DNA of 64,000 bases from Thalassobacillus devorans. GTDB taxonomy: Bacteria; Bacillota; Bacilli; Bacillales; Halobacillaceae. Of the stretch, positions 8,568 through 18,055 are shown piece after piece (the stretch's first letter is position 1; every line of letters begins with the position of its first letter). Both the position numbers and the translations under genes were made by a program. The stretch covers positions 1,364,001-1,428,000 of the forward strand of contig NZ_FXEH01000006.1 in the NCBI RefSeq assembly GCF_900176565.1, written 5' to 3'. The notes beneath the pieces are model-generated. The model did not search any database. It saw nothing but the letters and a program-made list of their open reading frames with translations, and had not been told where the DNA came from.

Positions 8568-9283
8568 CAGTCACCACTTACCTCGAATTTATATCCCACA
8601 CCCCAGACAGTTACAATCATTTTTGCGGCATCTTTGGAAACCTTGCTTAACTTTTCCCTCAGTCGTTTTACATGTGTATCCACTGTTCTTAGATCACCGA
8701 AAAATTCATACTGCCAGACTTCCTTCAATAAATGCTCCCGTTCAAAGACCTTATCAGGAGCTTTGGCAAGGAAATGTAATAATTCATATTCTTTCGGGGT
8801 CAATGTTACCTCTTTTCCATCAGCGGTCACCCGGTGTGCGTCATTATCAATTGTCAGATGAGGAAACACCAATACATTATTTGCCGAAGTCTCCGTTTGA
8901 AGAAACTTCGTAGACGAAGACCGACGCAGGATCGCTTTAACCCGAAGCACTACTTCTCTCGGGCTGAATGGTTTTACAATATAGTCGTCTGCTCCTACTT
9001 CAAACCCTTGAACACGATTGCTTTCTTCTCCTTTTGCTGTAAGCATCAGCACGGGCGTAGCTTTTTTCTCACGTAAATCCTTACAAACTTCAATTCCATC
9101 TTTTCCAGGCATCATAATATCCAATAATATCACGTCGTAATCGTTATTCAGTGACTTAGTAAGTGCTTCATCTCCATCTTCTGCTTCTTCAACCTCAAAG
9201 TTTTCTCTTTCTAGATACATACGAATCAGCCGTCTGATTCTTTCTTCATCATCTACTACTAATACCCTTGCTTCTTTTTCCAT
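8567..9283 (-). CDS. resD: Response regulator ResD (OmpR/PhoB family)
   Basis: 238 residues. Receiver domain at 1-120 with the acidic pair D11/D12, phospho-acceptor D55 (LLDIMMPG), T82 and K104 (IVKPF). A winged-helix OmpR-type DNA-binding domain is at about 140-235 (LTPKEYELLHFLA, then VDTHVKRLREKL and WGVGYKFE). Regulates respiratory genes including resA and fnr in B. subtilis. The ribosome site AGAGGGGG lies before the ATG. A 180-base gap holding a hairpin separates it from resC, so resDE may be expressed from read-through and a local promoter. Confidence 0.95.
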   Translation of the reverse strand: MEKEARVLVVDDEERIRRLIRMYLERENFEVEEAEDGDEALTKSLNNDYDVILLDIMMPGKDGIEVCKDLREKKATPVLMLTAKGEESNRVQGFEVGADDYIVKPFSPREVVLRVKAILRRSSSTKFLQTETSANNVLVFPHLTIDNDAHRVTADGKEVTLTPKEYELLHFLAKAPDKVFEREHLLKEVWQYEFFGDLRTVDTHVKRLREKLSKVSKDAAKMIVTVWGVGYKFEVSGD

Positions 9284-9376
9284 AGCGATGCCCCCTCTAA
9301 AAGTCCCTATATATCATTCAATTCTATTACCTTTGTTTCTTTTCCTCTTAGCATAACAAAAAATGATTATGTAAAC

Positions 9377-9415
9377 GATAGACCATCAGAGAACTGCTGG
9401 CCTCTAATGGTCTAT
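9377..9415. other. Stem-loop between resC and resD
   Basis: GATAGACCATCAGAG pairs with CCTCTAATGGTCTATC (one mismatch) around a loop of about 9 bases. Neither strand has a clear T-run right after the stem, so it looks like an attenuator or processing hairpin between resABC and resDE rather than a full terminator. Confidence 0.5.
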
Positions 9416-9463
9416 CATTGGTCTTTTCTTCTGCAAGTATCTTACAAATCAATCCCTAAATAT

Positions 9464-10651
9464 TTAAGCGTAGGAGTGTAATCCAGCGATAATAAGGTTG
9501 ACAGCAATCAAGTTGAACATGATGATAGCAAATCCTCCTACGGCAAGCCAGGCTGATTTAGTACCGTGCCAGCCTCTTGATAAGCGCAGATGAAGGAAAA
9601 ATGCATAGAACAACCAGGTAATCAGTGCCCATACCTCTTTCGGATCCCATCCCCAGAATCGATTCCAGGCTTCTTGTGCCCAAATCATGGCAAATATTAA
9701 AGCACCTAATGTGAATATTGGAAATCCGATCGAAACTGCACGATAAGAGACTTCATCAATTAAATCCGGGTTGAATTTTTTCAGCTTCGGCTGGATGACT
9801 GCAGCTACTCGCTTCCTCAAAATCAAACGTGCAGCCCCATAAAGAACTAGTCCGCTCAAAAGAGACCAAATCAATGTGTTAAATTTTCTTGCTGCGCTTT
9901 CTCCCCTCATCCATTCCGGGGCATCAAATAGTGGCTGCATGGCTCCCGCCGTTTGTAACTCTCCGGCATTTGGGCCAGCAATTGCAGGTAAGTGATATTC
10001 TACCGCTGTAATCTGACCTTCTATAGGTGCCTGAAACTGGGCCTGGTAATCCATGGCACCGAAAGTAGTAGTGACAATGATAAAACCCAAAGTAGAGAAA
10101 ATGGAGTAAATTACAAATTCAAGCCAGAATGTATGCTTAGACTTTTTTGTCTGATCGATTTGCCGGATTAAAAATATCAAGCCTGCCACAAAACTGATAG
10201 CTAAGATAGCCTCTCCAATTGCGGCTGTGGTTACATGAATATACAGCCAGTGGGATTTCAAGGAAGGAACCAAGGGCGATATCTCCCTCGGAAACATGCT
10301 TGCATAGGCAATGATAAGTAATGCAACTGGCAGTGCAAATAAACCAATAACATCCAACCGATAGATAAAGTAAATGATGATAAACGCCATGACAAGCATC
10401 ATGCCGAAAAATGTCGTAAATTCAAACAAGTTACTCACCGGGGCATGTTTGCTGGCTGCCCAACGAGTGAAGAAATAACCGAGCTGGGTGATAAACCCGG
10501 CAATAGTCAAGGAAATCCCAATAGTACTTGCTTTTCCTCTGCCACTATTTTTTTTATCACGAATCGTCCCGCCAAAAAAGAAGGTAGCGATCATGTAAAA
10601 GAAAAATGAAGCATATAATAGATTACTGCTGATTGATACCAGATTTCCCAT
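9464..10651 (-). CDS. resC: Cytochrome c biogenesis protein ResC (CcsB/CcsA family)
   Basis: 395 residues with about eight membrane segments. The tryptophan-rich haem-handling motif WGWDPKEVW at about 335-345 is intact, as in CcmC/CcsA proteins. Membrane histidines (for example [10 protein letters not shown], then SHWLYIHVT and [11 protein letters not shown]) are probable haem ligands. With ResB it forms the system II haem-delivery and ligation complex that attaches haem to apocytochrome c outside the membrane. It follows resB by 36 bases in the resABC operon. Confidence 0.94.
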   Translation of the reverse strand: MGNLVSISSNLLYASFFFYMIATFFFGGTIRDKKNSGRGKASTIGISLTIAGFITQLGYFFTRWAASKHAPVSNLFEFTTFFGMMLVMAFIIIYFIYRLDVIGLFALPVALLIIAYASMFPREISPLVPSLKSHWLYIHVTTAAIGEAILAISFVAGLIFLIRQIDQTKKSKHTFWLEFVIYSIFSTLGFIIVTTTFGAMDYQAQFQAPIEGQITAVEYHLPAIAGPNAGELQTAGAMQPLFDAPEWMRGESAARKFNTLIWSLLSGLVLYGAARLILRKRVAAVIQPKLKKFNPDLIDEVSYRAVSIGFPIFTLGALIFAMIWAQEAWNRFWGWDPKEVWALITWLFYAFFLHLRLSRGWHGTKSAWLAVGGFAIIMFNLIAVNLIIAGLHSYA

Positions 10652-10687
10652 TTAATTATCCTCCTATCCCCTTTTTCTTGAAAAGGG

Positions 10688-12313
10688 TCAACCTTTTAAT
10701 TGCTGCTGATCCTCCGGTATGTCGATTCCTGTCTGATCAATAGACTTTTCGATGTCTTTCTTCAGTCCATACCAATTCTTATTCGTATGGCCGGCAATCC
10801 AGACGCCGTCCTCCCTAGGCTGCAGCCATATCCTTCGGTGGTTCCAGTACATTCCCTGGACGACCCCAATCATAAAGATTAATCCCCCTACAGCCATAAA
10901 CGGCAGCGTATAATCTTTTTTCACAGCCAGTCCAGTAACATCCCTTGTATCGTAACCTGCCAGGCTCAGCTTATATTGATTTTCATTAGTCGGATCGATA
11001 TTCATTCCGATACCGGCAAAACTGACCTCTGGATCGCCTCCATCTGGAGGATAAACGTAAAATACAAATGCCGGATTTTTAGGGAATTTAGATTTAGAGC
11101 GTGGCTGATTCTCGTCCATGTAATATTCTGGAAAATATTCATCGATTACTACCCTGGCACCGCTATCCAGCTCGTATTCCATCTCCGGATCCGTCAAATC
11201 GACAGTAAATTCACCCAGTACTGCTGATTCATCGTCCGTTTCATGGAGGGTAAAAGACATAGCAGAAAATTCATCTAACTGATAGCTGGATTGATATAGG
11301 GCAAAACCATCAAACTTAGCCGGTTTATTGACAACAATTTCTTTTTTTTGAATTTCTTCGAGTTCCGGCTCAGCTCCTACCACGTCATTGTTGGTACGCT
11401 CGTATATCACAGCATTGGTTTGATAGTTGCTGGCAACGGGAGCATTTTGGTTCATCAACGCTTCCTGGAATCGTTCGTCTTTATCAGGATCATAGTTTTC
11501 AAGAATGAAGTCTTCATTTTTAACATAATATTGACCGTCTGTGGACGGCACTACAGCAGTCTCACCTTCCCGAACCCATACGAAGTCATCGATATACATA
11601 GAAGGTAAAAAGCGTAACAATGCCCCTAAAAGAAAGATAATAAGCCCGATATGATTGACATAAGGACCCCACCTGGAAAATCTACCTTTCTCTGCGAGGA
11701 TATGTCCATCTTCATCCCAAACTTTATACCGCTGCTTTCTCAGTTTTGTTTTAAAAGCTTCAACATCAGCTTGTCCGTTAGTTTCCCCAAAAACACGCTG
11801 GCGTTTCAAAAAAGTATGATGGCGTTTAGGTTTTTGTTTTTTTAGTGCCCTATGTAATGGAACCACCCGGTCAATGCTGCAAATGACCAAGGAAACACCA
11901 ATGAGTGCAATCATCAACATAAACCATACCGTGCTGTATAAATTGTGGAATCCTAATTGATAATAGATTTTGCCTGCCAGTCCATATTGGTCTTCATAAA
12001 ATGTCGCCGGGTCAGAGCCCGGAGGGATATACATCTCCTGGGGAAAAATCGTACCAAGGGATGACGCAACCAGGGTAATAATGATCAGCCAGACCCCGAC
12101 TTTAACAGAAGAGAAAAAGTTCCATACTTTATCTACTATATTACGATTATAAGTCTGGGAACGACGAGCACTTCCTTCATAACGCATATTCAATAACGAG
12201 TCTTTCTTATTTCCATCAATATGCTGGTTGCCTTCAATCGGCTTCCCGCAGGCTTCGCATAATACTGTACCTTCCGGGTTGACGTGCCCGCATTCGCATT
12301 TGATCTTTTTCAT
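10688..12313 (-). CDS. resB: Cytochrome c biogenesis protein ResB
   Basis: 541 residues (B. subtilis ResB is about 542). The N-terminus carries a four-cysteine zinc-ribbon-like segment (CECG and CEAC, residues 5-22). Three membrane segments follow near 70-95, 125-150 and 215-235, then a large extracytoplasmic domain and a last membrane segment near 485-505. It partners ResC in haem transfer and ligation. The gene starts 25 bases after resA. The ATG is preceded by a weak GAGAGG-type site. Confidence 0.94.
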   Translation of the reverse strand: MKKIKCECGHVNPEGTVLCEACGKPIEGNQHIDGNKKDSLLNMRYEGSARRSQTYNRNIVDKVWNFFSSVKVGVWLIIITLVASSLGTIFPQEMYIPPGSDPATFYEDQYGLAGKIYYQLGFHNLYSTVWFMLMIALIGVSLVICSIDRVVPLHRALKKQKPKRHHTFLKRQRVFGETNGQADVEAFKTKLRKQRYKVWDEDGHILAEKGRFSRWGPYVNHIGLIIFLLGALLRFLPSMYIDDFVWVREGETAVVPSTDGQYYVKNEDFILENYDPDKDERFQEALMNQNAPVASNYQTNAVIYERTNNDVVGAEPELEEIQKKEIVVNKPAKFDGFALYQSSYQLDEFSAMSFTLHETDDESAVLGEFTVDLTDPEMEYELDSGARVVIDEYFPEYYMDENQPRSKSKFPKNPAFVFYVYPPDGGDPEVSFAGIGMNIDPTNENQYKLSLAGYDTRDVTGLAVKKDYTLPFMAVGGLIFMIGVVQGMYWNHRRIWLQPREDGVWIAGHTNKNWYGLKKDIEKSIDQTGIDIPEDQQQLKG

Positions 12314-12338
12314 AGTAAAACCTCTCTATACCTAAGAC

Positions 12339-12887
12339 TTATGCTTCCGGTTGAATCTCTTTCAAATGTTCTTCCAGTTTTTCAAGTGTCAGAGGTCCGA
12401 TGACTTTATCTACAATTTCGCCATTTTCATCAATGAAAAAAGTGGAAGGAATCGGGCTGATTCCATATTGATCCATTACCTGCCCGTTTTTATCATGAAG
12501 ATTAGTAAAAGTGAGCTCATATTTATCAATAAAACGATTGACTACCAGTTTCGTGGAATCAAGGTTGACGCCCACTATCTCTACACCTTTTTCCTTATAC
12601 TTTGGGTACAGCTCTTGCATGTAAGGCATTTCTTCTTCACAAGGCTTGCAATATGTAGCCCAGAAGTTGAGCATTACTCCTTTTCCTTTGAAATCATCCA
12701 GAGATTTTCTTTCACCCTCTGTACCGAATTGTTCCAGTTCAAAGTTCGGAGCCTGTTCACCTTCCGCAACAACCGCATCATCTTGAGACAAATTTCCAAT
12801 AATCGCAAAAATGACAAGACCGACCAACACAGCTAATGTCAGGGTGCGAAATATCATCCGACGTTGTTTTTTCTTCTTTTTATCCAT
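12339..12887 (-). CDS. resA: Thiol-disulfide oxidoreductase ResA
   Basis: 182 residues from the ATG at 12887, which has a good AGGAGTGG site; the longer frame starting at 12923 has none. A basic N-terminus and membrane anchor (about 11-32) are followed by a thioredoxin-fold domain with active site C80-K-P-C83 (WATYCKPCEEE) and cis-proline segment GISPIPSTFFID. ResA sits on the outer face of the membrane and reduces the CXXCH cysteines of apocytochrome c so that ResBC can attach haem. First gene of the resABC operon. Confidence 0.95.
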   Translation of the reverse strand: MDKKKKKQRRMIFRTLTLAVLVGLVIFAIIGNLSQDDAVVAEGEQAPNFELEQFGTEGERKSLDDFKGKGVMLNFWATYCKPCEEEMPYMQELYPKYKEKGVEIVGVNLDSTKLVVNRFIDKYELTFTNLHDKNGQVMDQYGISPIPSTFFIDENGEIVDKVIGPLTLEKLEEHLKEIQPEA

Positions 12888-12905
12888 TTTCACCACTCCT
12901 TTTGC

Positions 12906-12933
12906 GATTATAACATTTAACACTATTGGTAAA
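12906..12933 (-). promoter_or_regulatory. Candidate resA promoter
   Basis: On the minus strand a consensus TATAAT lies about 20 bases before the resA ATG, with a weak TTTACC -35 about 16 bases upstream of it. The A/T-rich flanks could hold ResD sites, as for resA in B. subtilis, but I cannot define one. Confidence 0.45.
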
Positions 12934-12941
12934 TGTGAAAG

Positions 12942-13685
12942 TTATTTAACATTTTTCTCCGCTAAATGCCTTAGCTGTTTCACTTCATGGGGGGTCAACT
13001 CACGAAGCTCCCCTGCATTTAAACCATGAAGATCAAGGAAACCATAACGTTCCCGTTTCAATTTATCGACAGGAAACCCGATGGAATCAAACATTCGACG
13101 CACTTGTCTGTTTTTCCCTTCGTGCAGGATCAATTGAATAATAGCTGTGTTCTTCTTTTTATCCACCGACTTTGTTTTGACATGTGCAGCTTTTAATACT
13201 TCACCATCAGACCGTATTCCTTTTGTCAGCTTAGCTAAATCTTCTCTTAAAGGGATTCCTTTTGTCTTCGCGATATATACTTTTTCAATTTCATGTTTAG
13301 GATGCATCAATTGATTGGCGAATTCCCCATCATTTGTTAATAATAAAATCCCGGAGGTGTCATAATCCAGACGGCCGACTGGAAATACACGTTCCTCTAT
13401 TTCTTCAGGAAGAAAATCTGTTACTACTTTACGGTTTTTATCGTCTTTGACACTGGAAATTACACCGCGTGGCTTATATAGAAGAAAATAAACCGGTTCT
13501 TCTTTGGTCAATGGCACACCTTCCACTTCTACTTTATCATCGGCTGTCACTTTCGTCCCCAGTTCCGTAACGACCTTTCCGTTGACGGATACCTTTCCTT
13601 CCACAATCAGCTTTTCCGCTTTTCTTCTTGATGTAACACCACTTTTAGCAATTACTTTCTGTAAACGTTCTAATGAACCTGTCAT
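12942..13685 (-). CDS. rluB: 23S rRNA pseudouridine(2605) synthase RluB
   Basis: 247 residues from the ATG at 13685 (TAGGTG ribosome site); a GTG nine bases upstream would add three residues. An S4 RNA-binding domain at about 1-60 (ERLQKVIAKSGVTSRRKAE) is followed by the RsuA/RluB catalytic domain with the active-site aspartate in GRLDYDTSG (about residue 108). It modifies a uridine in the peptidyl-transferase region of 23S rRNA. The neighbourhood resA-rluB-spmB is the same as in B. subtilis. Confidence 0.93.
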   Translation of the reverse strand: MTGSLERLQKVIAKSGVTSRRKAEKLIVEGKVSVNGKVVTELGTKVTADDKVEVEGVPLTKEEPVYFLLYKPRGVISSVKDDKNRKVVTDFLPEEIEERVFPVGRLDYDTSGILLLTNDGEFANQLMHPKHEIEKVYIAKTKGIPLREDLAKLTKGIRSDGEVLKAAHVKTKSVDKKKNTAIIQLILHEGKNRQVRRMFDSIGFPVDKLKRERYGFLDLHGLNAGELRELTPHEVKQLRHLAEKNVK

Positions 13686-13894
13686 ACTAATCACCTACTT
13701 AGTTATTGTTATATAATATAATGGATAAATAATAGACGTCATTTCCCCCTTCATTAAGTGATTAACTCCATTAACTATTTCTATACAAACTTAATGAAAG
13801 CCATATACAATTTATAGTACGGGAAAAATGTTAACGCCTTATGAACACATGAGAGGAAATTAACTGACCAGGCAAGAAGCATCCAATACCCGAC

Positions 13895-13929
13895 AGTAAG
13901 CCACGCTGAGATTTTCAGCGTGGCTTACT
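13895..13929. other. Strong stem-loop downstream of spmB
   Basis: AGTAAGCCACGCTGA pairs perfectly with TCAGCGTGGCTTACT around a five-base loop. It lies 20 bases past the spmB stop. No T-run follows on the minus strand, so it is either a transcript-stabilising hairpin or a non-canonical terminator. The remaining 13686-13949 gap shows no gene. Confidence 0.6.
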
Positions 13930-13949
13930 ATCTGGTCTCCCTATCCTGC

Positions 13950-14468
13950 TCAACTGAAAAGGATGGTGACAACTATTATTGAAGCTATTATACCAATCAT
14001 GTCAGCGGCTAGTCCAACTTTAAGCGCGTCCCCCATCTTTTTTATTCCGACTGCACCAAAATAAACGGTCAGTATATAAAAGGTCGTATCGGTACTCCCT
14101 TGCATAACAGATGCCAAATACCCGATAAACGAATCAGGTCCATAAGTTTTTATTAATTCACTTGTCATCCCTAATGCAGCGGTTCCGGATAACGGACGTA
14201 CAAGTGCTAATGGCAATATTTCTTCAGGCATGCCCAGCAACACTGTAAGTGGTTTTACTAAAGTGATGAATGCTTCCATTGCTCCGGAAGCACGGAAGAT
14301 AGCAATGGAGACCATCATCCCAATCAAAAAAGGCAGCAGGGAGATAGCTATATCTATCCCTTCCTTGCCTCCTTCCACAAACTTTTCATACGTTGGGACC
14401 CTTTTGTAGGTCGCTGTTAAGAGAATCAGCAATATAATAGCGGGGATTATCCAAATGCTGATACTCAT
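13950..14468 (-). CDS. spmB: Spore maturation protein SpmB
   Basis: 172 residues, hydrophobic, with about four to five membrane segments and the nucleoside-transporter Gate motif region (FLIGMMVSIAIFRASGAMEA). It overlaps spmA by four bases. SpmA and SpmB are needed for full dehydration of the spore core. The dacB-spmA-spmB operon order is as in B. subtilis. Confidence 0.93.
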   Translation of the reverse strand: MSISIWIIPAIILLILLTATYKRVPTYEKFVEGGKEGIDIAISLLPFLIGMMVSIAIFRASGAMEAFITLVKPLTVLLGMPEEILPLALVRPLSGTAALGMTSELIKTYGPDSFIGYLASVMQGSTDTTFYILTVYFGAVGIKKMGDALKVGLAADMIGIIASIIVVTILFS

Positions 14469-15055
14469 TCTGCTCCCCTCCTGTATCTTCGCCAGTAAAA
14501 ATAACGATCAATCAATAGAGCTCCTGTTGTGGAAATAGTGGTAGCTATAATAGCCGCTCCGACAACCGCCGTCGGATCAACAGAGCCATATTTCATCCGA
14601 ATTGCTATTACCGTCGTCGGTATCAATGTAACGGAGGAAGTATTGATTGCCAGAAATGTAATCATCGATCGGCTTGCTGTATCCTTACCATGGAGCTGCT
14701 TTAATTCTTTCATCGCCTTCAAACCCATTGGCGTAGCAGCATTGCCTAACCCGAACAAATTGGCGGTCATATTCGATAAAATATAACCCATGGCCGGGTG
14801 GTCTTTGGGGATGTCAGGGAATATCCGCTGAACGACGGGACGGAACAAAGCGGCAAGACCTCTCAGCAATCCAGCCTCCTCGGCAATACGTGTTAACCCT
14901 AACCAGAATATCAGCACCCCCATCATGGTCAGCGTTATCATAATCGCATCATCAATGGTACTGAAAATGGCTTTATTAACTTCTTCCATCGTGCCATTAA
15001 AAGCAGCAAATACAATTCCTACTACTGCGAGCAACGACCAGATAATATTTACCAT
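14465..15055 (-). CDS. spmA: Spore maturation protein SpmA
   Basis: 196 residues with several membrane segments and a Gate domain (ILSNMTANLFGLGNAATPMGLKA is characteristic; residues about 110-132). Overlaps dacB by seven bases and spmB by four, so all three are translationally coupled. It acts with SpmB in spore core dehydration; the transported substance is unknown. Confidence 0.93.
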   Translation of the reverse strand: MVNIIWSLLAVVGIVFAAFNGTMEEVNKAIFSTIDDAIMITLTMMGVLIFWLGLTRIAEEAGLLRGLAALFRPVVQRIFPDIPKDHPAMGYILSNMTANLFGLGNAATPMGLKAMKELKQLHGKDTASRSMITFLAINTSSVTLIPTTVIAIRMKYGSVDPTAVVGAAIIATTISTTGALLIDRYFYWRRYRRGAE

Positions 15056-16137
15056 GACGCCAACCCCATAAACCGATTGGCTCTTTCCCGCCAGTAAGAA
15101 AGTAATGTTCGCTCAGAAGGACTATCCACAACAGCTGTGGCCATGATTGGACTGTCCTCGAGATAGATTACATGCCTTGCGACAAGTGAGCTGTCAGTAT
15201 TCGACAGCAAATTCAACTTTGAATGAAGTGACTGCTTCTCAGAAGCGGTTACCGGCCAAATAACATCTCTTGTATAATATAAAGATTTCTTATCGGGGAC
15301 GTTTACTGGAACTTTACCTTTTTCCTGAAGGAGGACGTGATCAAAATTTTCAAAGCCCCACTCGTACATCCGTTGATGATCATTCCAGTCATCTCCTGCA
15401 TTCAATGTCACAGCGACCAGTTCCATATCCCCTTTTTTTGCTGTCGATACTAATGTCCTGCCTGCTGCTTTGGTATATCCTGTTTTCCCTCCGGTACAAT
15501 AATCATAATATTTTGTGAGGAGTTTATTTTTATTGAACCAGTAATAATCTCTGTTTTCAGATAAGTACCGGTCCGCTCCTGTTATTTCACGGAATGTATC
15601 ATTCTGCATGGCACTTCGCATTAATACTGCCAAATCATACGCAGTAGAATAATGATTGTCCGAATCGAGACCATGCGGGTTATCAAAGTTGGAATGGTTC
15701 ATTCCAAGCCAGGCCGCCTTTTCGTTCATCAAAAATGCGAACCCTTCCTGAGACCCGCCCACATGCTCTGCAATTGCCATAGCCGCATCGTTACCGGACC
15801 GGAGCATCAAGCCGTAAACGAGATCCTTGAGGGCCATCTTTTCTCCTTCTTTTAAATAGATGGATGACCCTTCGGTATAAACAGCATTATGACTCGCTTT
15901 CACTTTTTCTTCTAATTTTCCAGATTCAACGGCTATTAGTGCTGTCATTATTTTTGTCGTACTTGCAATCAACTCTTCTTCGTCAGCGGCCTTCTCATAT
16001 AAAACTCTCCCTGACTGCATGTCCATAAGCACAGCATTCCTGGCAGAGACAGAGATCGCTGCTTCCGCTTGAAATGGATGAATAAGACTAACGATGAGGA
16101 AACTATAAATCAACCATATAATTGTGCGCTTCTTCAA
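15049..16137 (-). CDS. dacB: D-alanyl-D-alanine carboxypeptidase DacB (sporulation PBP5*)
   Basis: 362 residues. Signal peptide at about 1-26 (cleavage near AEA). Penicillin-binding motifs: S59-T-T-K62, S114-G-N116 and KTG near residue 218. It trims the pentapeptide in spore cortex peptidoglycan and so limits cross-linking. The start is TTG with GGAGGAG five bases before it. It leads the dacB-spmA-spmB operon, and a SigE-like promoter is recognisable upstream, consistent with mother-cell expression known for the B. subtilis gene. Paralogue of dacF in this window. Confidence 0.92.
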   Translation of the reverse strand: MKKRTIIWLIYSFLIVSLIHPFQAEAAISVSARNAVLMDMQSGRVLYEKAADEEELIASTTKIMTALIAVESGKLEEKVKASHNAVYTEGSSIYLKEGEKMALKDLVYGLMLRSGNDAAMAIAEHVGGSQEGFAFLMNEKAAWLGMNHSNFDNPHGLDSDNHYSTAYDLAVLMRSAMQNDTFREITGADRYLSENRDYYWFNKNKLLTKYYDYCTGGKTGYTKAAGRTLVSTAKKGDMELVAVTLNAGDDWNDHQRMYEWGFENFDHVLLQEKGKVPVNVPDKKSLYYTRDVIWPVTASEKQSLHSKLNLLSNTDSSLVARHVIYLEDSPIMATAVVDSPSERTLLSYWRERANRFMGLASW

Positions 16138-16171
16138 AGCCGCTCCTCCTTCAATTCATAACTTACTATTT

Positions 16172-16199
16172 AATCTATGCGAAGGAGACGAGCGTATGA
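16172..16199 (-). promoter_or_regulatory. SigE-like promoter of dacB (candidate)
   Basis: On the minus strand a TCATACG-like -35 (16199-16193) and CATAGATT -10 (16179-16172) are 13-14 bases apart. The -10 agrees with the SigE consensus CATACAAT at six of eight positions. Confidence 0.4.
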
Positions 16200-16340
16200 T
16201 ATAGATGGGCCTCTTTTAAATAGGAACAGCCGAAAATAAATCGTTTTGAACGAAACGAGCAGCAACATTTGCGAGCAAGCCATATCTCCTGGATAATTTT
16301 TTAATCTAACCTCTAAAATATAAAAAGTATGAATCACACC

Positions 16341-16384
16341 AAAAAAACTGCCCCAGAAGCCTATGACAGACTTCTGGGGCAGTT
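16341..16384 (-). terminator. Rho-independent terminator after ypuI
   Basis: On the minus strand AACTGCCCCAGAAG pairs with CTTCTGGGGCAGTT and is followed by seven T. It ends the scpA-scpB-ypuI transcript. Confidence 0.9.
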
Positions 16385-16415
16385 CCTTATTGGCTTGTGA
16401 TTGGTTGCCTATCTC

Positions 16416-16931
16416 TCAGGATGCCGGGCCCTCTTTCTTATTTCCATCCAGGGCAGTTCTCGATTGGTTAGTTGTCTCATAACATTCCAATTCTTGCCGG
16501 ACTTTTTGAAAAGATGACTCCAGTTTCAACATCAATTTTTTAAAGGAAAGCGGTGGCTCGTAATGATAAAGGATTGCACTTTCCCCAGTATACGCGGCAC
16601 GGCTGTCCTCATACCAAGTATCACTTTTAGGAGCAAAAAACTCTGCGATACATTGATGGTATATACCGTACAACGTCCGCTCTGCTGCTGCCGTTTTAAA
16701 CCCTTCCGATTGAAGCAGGACAGCAATGGCGTCTTTAGCTTCATCACAAAACACTTCTAACCTGCGAAGCGACTTCAATAAAGAACGGTAGTATCTTTTT
16801 TCTTTACTTCCTTGTTCTTCCATTAAACTATCCAGTTGATGATAATCAAGATAGGCATCTAACTGCTCAACTATTAATGTTAAATAACTTCCTGCCACAT
16901 TCAGTTGTGCCCGTATCATCTGTTTGCGCAT
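16416..16931 (-). CDS. ypuI: YpuI family protein (DUF3907)
   Basis: 171 residues from the ATG at 16931, chosen because AGGAGG lies eight bases before it; the open frame extends 45 bases further and would overlap the upstream gene. No signal peptide or membrane segment. Predicted largely helical, with conserved-looking GIYHQCIAEFFAPKSDTWYEDSR in the middle (about 98-120). YpuI of B. subtilis has the same length and the same place between dacB and scpB. Function unknown. Confidence 0.82.
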   Translation of the reverse strand: MRKQMIRAQLNVAGSYLTLIVEQLDAYLDYHQLDSLMEEQGSKEKRYYRSLLKSLRRLEVFCDEAKDAIAVLLQSEGFKTAAAERTLYGIYHQCIAEFFAPKSDTWYEDSRAAYTGESAILYHYEPPLSFKKLMLKLESSFQKVRQELECYETTNQSRTALDGNKKEGPAS

Positions 16932-16972
16932 AGCCAGCCTCCTAAGTGGTGAATATCTCATGAAGGTCAATC

Positions 16973-17386
16973 TCAAGCATGAAGAAATTCCAGGGTGGAT
17001 TCGAGATCGAATCGCTTGCCATCGCTAAGCTTTAAGAAGGCCTGTTTGGCAGCTTCCCAATTCACATTCGTATACAGTTCCTTATATTTGTCATAATCAT
17101 TAAGATACACTTTTTTGCGATGTTTATAGCCAGGATTTTTCACAAGTGCAATAAAAGCTGCCATGTCCTTAAGCATGATTTCTTCCTCACCGAACACCAT
17201 TACCGGGTTTTCCGAAAAAGGTGTAAACTCTTCAGGCTTTTCATCAAAATACCGTAAATATAGTAAAGAAAAACTGTGTTCTTTGCCCTTATCTTCATAA
17301 ATTACTTCGGAGCGATTGAAAAATTCTTCAGGTGAATTGGACTTTTCTTTTACCAACTCTACGCCTTTCGCAGATATGATTTCCAT
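16973..17386 (-). CDS. Unrecognised protein between ypuI and scpB
   Basis: 137 residues, acidic, without signal peptide or membrane segments. I do not recognise a family. The coding call rests on AAGGGGG before the ATG, codon use like its neighbours, and sequence with alternating hydrophobic and charged segments (SFSLLYLRYFDEKPEEF, then KKVYLNDYDKYKEL). It lies 41 bases upstream of ypuI on the same strand, after a 66-base gap from scpB that holds A/T-rich sequence with a possible own promoter (TATACT). In B. subtilis I recall no gene at this place, so it is an addition to the scp-ypuI cluster. Possibly cytoplasmic. Confidence 0.7.
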   Translation of the reverse strand: MEIISAKGVELVKEKSNSPEEFFNRSEVIYEDKGKEHSFSLLYLRYFDEKPEEFTPFSENPVMVFGEEEIMLKDMAAFIALVKNPGYKHRKKVYLNDYDKYKELYTNVNWEAAKQAFLKLSDGKRFDLESTLEFLHA

Positions 17387-17452
17387 AGGCTCCCCCTTAT
17401 CAACATATGATATAAGTATATTTTACCATAACCCTATTGAAAAAGTTGTATA

Positions 17453-18052
17453 TTATTCTTCATCGGGTTGCTTCTCTGAAGCTGGTGCTTTGAATTCTTC
17501 AAAGAAAAGGTCGGCTTCTGTCTCCACATCTTCTTCATTCCCTTCTGGTAAAGGGGGCAAGTCTTCTAAGGAGCTTATTCCAAAGTAAGTTAAAAAATCT
17601 TTCGTAGTACCATACAAAATGGGACGCCCTATCCCCTCTTTCCTCCCGACTTCTTTAATCAGGGAGCGGGTAGTGAGGGTCTGAATTGCGCGTTCACTCT
17701 TCACTCCTCGCAGTTCTTCAATTTCCGACCTGGTAATTGGTTGTTGGTAGGCAATGATAGCAAGCGTTTCCAGGGCGGCTTGTGACAACCGGGATGCATA
17801 CGGCGTATCTAATAATCGCTTCAAATAGGGAGCATGTTCAGCTTTAGTAGTCATATAGACCATATTGTCCACGGCCATAAGGGCAAGACCGCGTTTATTA
17901 TCTCTGTAGTCAATTTTCAGGCTATCAAGTATTTCACCTAGCGCTTCTTGTTCTACTTCGAGTACATTTCTGAGTTTATTTGTGTTTATTCCCTCTTCCC
18001 CGGCAGCAAAAAGAAGCCCTTCTACTATCCCTTTATACTCATGAATGTCCAT
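17453..18052 (-). CDS. scpB: Segregation and condensation protein ScpB
   Basis: 199 residues. Two winged-helix domains: the first at about 1-85 (VEGLLFAAGEEGI), the second at about 90-165 with the family signature LETLAIIAYQQPITRSEIEELRG. The acidic C-terminal tail is variable in the family. ScpB dimers bind the ScpA kleisin and complete the SMC condensin that organises and separates chromosomes. Starts three bases after scpA. Confidence 0.95.
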   Translation of the reverse strand: MDIHEYKGIVEGLLFAAGEEGINTNKLRNVLEVEQEALGEILDSLKIDYRDNKRGLALMAVDNMVYMTTKAEHAPYLKRLLDTPYASRLSQAALETLAIIAYQQPITRSEIEELRGVKSERAIQTLTTRSLIKEVGRKEGIGRPILYGTTKDFLTYFGISSLEDLPPLPEGNEEDVETEADLFFEEFKAPASEKQPDEE

Positions 18053-18055
18053 TAA

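Noticed and set aside
13895-13929. Hairpin after spmB as an intrinsic terminator
   Set aside because: The 15-base stem is strong but there is no T-run on the minus strand, so I list it only as a stem-loop.
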